Assembly: GCF_019797865.1 (NCBI RefSeq)
Contig: NZ_CP081869.1
Span: 5,036,501 to 5,100,500 of the forward strand
Direction: 5' to 3'
From: Chenggangzhangella methanolivorans
Lineage (GTDB): Bacteria > Pseudomonadota > Alphaproteobacteria > Rhizobiales > Methylopilaceae
Length of the DNA stretch: 64,000 nt
This document shows positions 62,586 to 64,000 of the stretch, in pieces (position 1 is the stretch's first letter; every line of letters starts with the position of its first letter). The translations under genes and the position numbers were made by a program. The notes under the pieces were generated by a model. It was given only the letters and a program-made list of their open reading frames with translations, did no database searches and was not told the origin of the DNA.

Positions 62586-62733
62586 CTCCCCCCCTTGCGG
62601 GGAGGGTAAGGGTGGGGGTGGTTCAGGATCGAGCGTTCTGCGCCGGCGTAGAACGGCGTGACCGTCTGAGCCTCTTTCGGAGCCACCCCCACCCCCGACC
62701 CCTCCCCGCAAGGGGGAGGGGAGAGACCCGCGC
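62586..62733. repeat. Family E inverted repeat
   Basis: CCCCCTTGCGGGGAGGGTAAG and GACCCCTCCCCGCAAGGGGG, plus inner GGGTGGGGGTGG and CCACCCCCACCC, form an outer and an inner stem. It fills most of the 257-base gap between the Nudix and MFS genes. Confidence 0.75.
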
Positions 62734-62742
62734 CTCACGAAG

Positions 62743-63441
62743 TCACAGCAGCTCCCGCACGCCCGAAGAGCCCTTCGGATAGAACGGCACGGCGAGATCC
62801 CGCTCGAGGCCTTCCTCTATGCGCTCGGCGAGATCTCCCAGCACCGTCGCGGTGATGTTCGGCAGGTCGAGTGTCCGGGCTTCGGCGAGCGTCACCCAGA
62901 CGAGCTCGACGAGCTCTGCGTCCGGCGTCACCACGCCCTCCTTCCGCGCCCCGATCGCGCTCGCGTCGGCGGCGAAGAAGCGCGCGTCGAAGCGGCGAGG
63001 GCGGCCCGTGGGGGTGATGGCGCGGGCGATCAGCGTGAGGCTTTCGAGAGACGGAAACACTTCCGCTTCGGCGAAGGAATCCCAGGTCGAGCCAGGCGAG
63101 GCAAAGGGGCCCGATTCGCGGTCGCCCACCAGGATGCCGGTCTCTTCCGCAAGCTCCCGGATCGCCGCGAGGCCATAGGCGCGGGCGCGACTGATCGAGG
63201 GGCGCTGCACGCGTTCCTGCAAGCGGCGCTCGACATGGGGCGCATAGACGCCCGCGACGTTGACCTTGCCGTCGGCGGCTTCCACGCGCCCGCCCGGGAA
63301 CACGAACTTTCCGGGCATGAAGGGCGAGGCCGAATGGCGCTTGCCCATCAGCACCTTGGGTTCGGTCTCCGATCGGTCGATCAGGATCAGCGTGCCGGCG
63401 TCGCGGATCGGCTGGGGCTTTGGCTTTGCTGTCTCGGTCAC
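62743..63441 (-). CDS. Nudix hydrolase
   Basis: GTG 63441 overlaps the DUF983 stop (GTGA), giving 232 residues. The Nudix box is split with GGRVEAADGKVNVAG... upstream and RELAEETGILVG (REx2EExG); the N-terminal part is DAGTLILIDRSETEPKVLMGK. Subfamily resembles NUDT7/8/19-like (CoA- or diphosphoinositol-type) and the long insert between G and REX2EE is typical of these. The role is uncertain. The frame to 63801 is not used. Confidence 0.85.
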   Translation of the reverse strand: MTETAKPKPQPIRDAGTLILIDRSETEPKVLMGKRHSASPFMPGKFVFPGGRVEAADGKVNVAGVYAPHVERRLQERVQRPSISRARAYGLAAIRELAEETGILVGDRESGPFASPGSTWDSFAEAEVFPSLESLTLIARAITPTGRPRRFDARFFAADASAIGARKEGVVTPDAELVELVWVTLAEARTLDLPNITATVLGDLAERIEEGLERDLAVPFYPKGSSGVRELL

Positions 63442-63893
63442 TGTGTCTGCTCGGGCTTGAGGCCGCCGTCGGGGGGCATGTCGTCGTCTTCGCCGCCGAA
63501 ACCATGCATCCTGAGCGCCCATTGCAGGCCGACCAGCGCGCCCTTCACGGGCGGCAGCAGCGCGAGCGACAGAATGACGGTGAGCGGCAGCCACATCGCC
63601 ATGTGCAGCCACACAGGCGGCTGGTAGGCGACCTCGACCCACAGGAGGGCCCCCACCACCACATGGGCTACGATCGTGATGACGATGTAGGTCGGCGCGT
63701 CGTCGGCGCGCTGGTGGTGAAGCTCTTCGCCGCAGGATGCGCAGGCCGGCGTGACCTTGAGGTAGGCGGAGAACATGCGGCCTTCGCCGCAGGCGGGGCA
63801 ACGCAGGACCGCGCCGCGCCGCATCGAGCGCCAGATGGGGCGCGCGGGCGGATCGGCTTCCGCTTCGCTCCCGTGCGCGTAGTCGACGCTCAT
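63438..63893 (-). CDS. DUF983 family protein
   Basis: A 151-residue protein. An N-terminal zinc-ribbon like motif (RCPACGEGRMFSAYLKVTPA then CASCGEEL) precedes two membrane helices (IVITIVAHVVVGALLWVEVA and WLPLTVILSLALLPPVKGAL). DUF983 proteins are small membrane proteins of unknown function, usually next to rnr and Nudix. Starts by overlapping the previous gene's stop (ATGA). Confidence 0.9.
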   Translation of the reverse strand: MSVDYAHGSEAEADPPARPIWRSMRRGAVLRCPACGEGRMFSAYLKVTPACASCGEELHHQRADDAPTYIVITIVAHVVVGALLWVEVAYQPPVWLHMAMWLPLTVILSLALLPPVKGALVGLQWALRMHGFGGEDDDMPPDGGLKPEQTQ

Positions 63894-64000
63894 CGCTTTC
63901 CTTTTTTGCCCTTCGGCTTCGACTTAGCGGGTCCCGACCGCGTTTTCGATGCGCCGAAGGACTGAGCGCCGGCGCGCCGCATGCCCCGCTTGCCGCGGCC
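63890..64000 (-). CDS. rnr: C-terminal fragment, probable ribonuclease R
   Basis: The window ends inside this gene. The last 36 residues (GRGKRGMRRAGAQSFGASKT then RSGPAKSKPKGKKGKR) make a Lys/Arg/Gly-rich basic tail like that at the C-terminus of RNase R. The call rests also on gene order (rnr-DUF983-Nudix is common in alphaproteobacteria). The 3' end overlaps the DUF983 start. Confidence 0.5.
   Translation of the reverse strand, partial: GRGKRGMRRAGAQSFGASKTRSGPAKSKPKGKKGKR

Noticed and set aside
1..64000. CRISPR array, tRNA, IS element or prophage
   Set aside because: No regular spaced repeats, no cloverleaf-like sequence and no transposase or integrase protein were seen; the repeats found are extragenic palindromes.

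Overview
The window is high-GC DNA that looks like an autotrophic, methylotrophic alphaproteobacterium of the Hyphomicrobiales (Methylopila / Hansschlegelia / Methylocystaceae-like). That rests on gene content: a tetrahydromethanopterin (H4MPT)/methylofuran C1 oxidation island (fhcBADC, mch, mtdB, cofactor biosynthesis genes), a Calvin-cycle operon under CbbR (fbp-prk-rpe-cbbY), and an oxalate locus (oxc, frc, a PanE2-type reductase). Genus is inference; there is no rRNA and I see no tRNA, CRISPR array, IS element or phage gene.

Layout. 0-2.3 kb: an SGNH-like protein, a DoxX-like protein and an Arg/Asp-rich secreted DUF1236 protein. 2.7-6.0 kb: an operon of three tiny membrane proteins, an ethanolamine-type APC permease and two unknown proteins. 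6.1-21.2 kb: the oxalate locus. On the minus strand are gntR1-oxc, frc and a formyl-tetrahydrofolate-type formyltransferase. On the plus strand are a TctA-C-B tripartite transporter, a fused NDP-forming acyl-CoA ligase, gntR2, a divergent SucCD-like ligase pair and panE2. Five 17-bp inverted repeats, TGGYAT-N5-ATRCCA (the ATAC form has one end mismatch at two sites), sit in front of four of these transcription units plus gntR1, and look like operators of one GntR regulon. 21.4-28.2 kb: DoxX and a MoxR/DUF58/DUF4381/VWA/VWA/TPR/BatD operon. 28.4 kb: 6-phosphogluconate dehydrogenase. 29.8-39.0 kb: a NodT-MdtA-RND-RND efflux operon. 39.2-43.8 kb: the cbb operon with divergent cbbR. 43.9-59.2 kb: folK, folB and the H4MPT/methylofuran island. 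59.1-64 kb: a PQQ sugar dehydrogenase, rpmG, an MFS transporter, Nudix, DUF983 and the tail of a probable rnr.

How it fits together. Formaldehyde carbon bound to H4MPT would pass MtdB, Mch and the Fhc complex to formate; the same block carries genes to make methanopterin and methylofuran. Oxalate entering by a Tct transporter could be activated to oxalyl-CoA (Frc or the NDP-forming ligases), then either decarboxylated (Oxc) to formyl-CoA or reduced (PanE2) to glyoxylate. The formyltransferase could connect formyl groups to the folate pool. The Calvin genes would fix CO2 from both.

Two general points. Fifteen otherwise well-conserved genes are broken by about 22 single-base indels, mostly in short homopolymers; I treat these as assembly errors, not pseudogenes, and give each gene as one spanning feature. 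Intergenic gaps hold five families of palindromic repeats, some nested or tandem.
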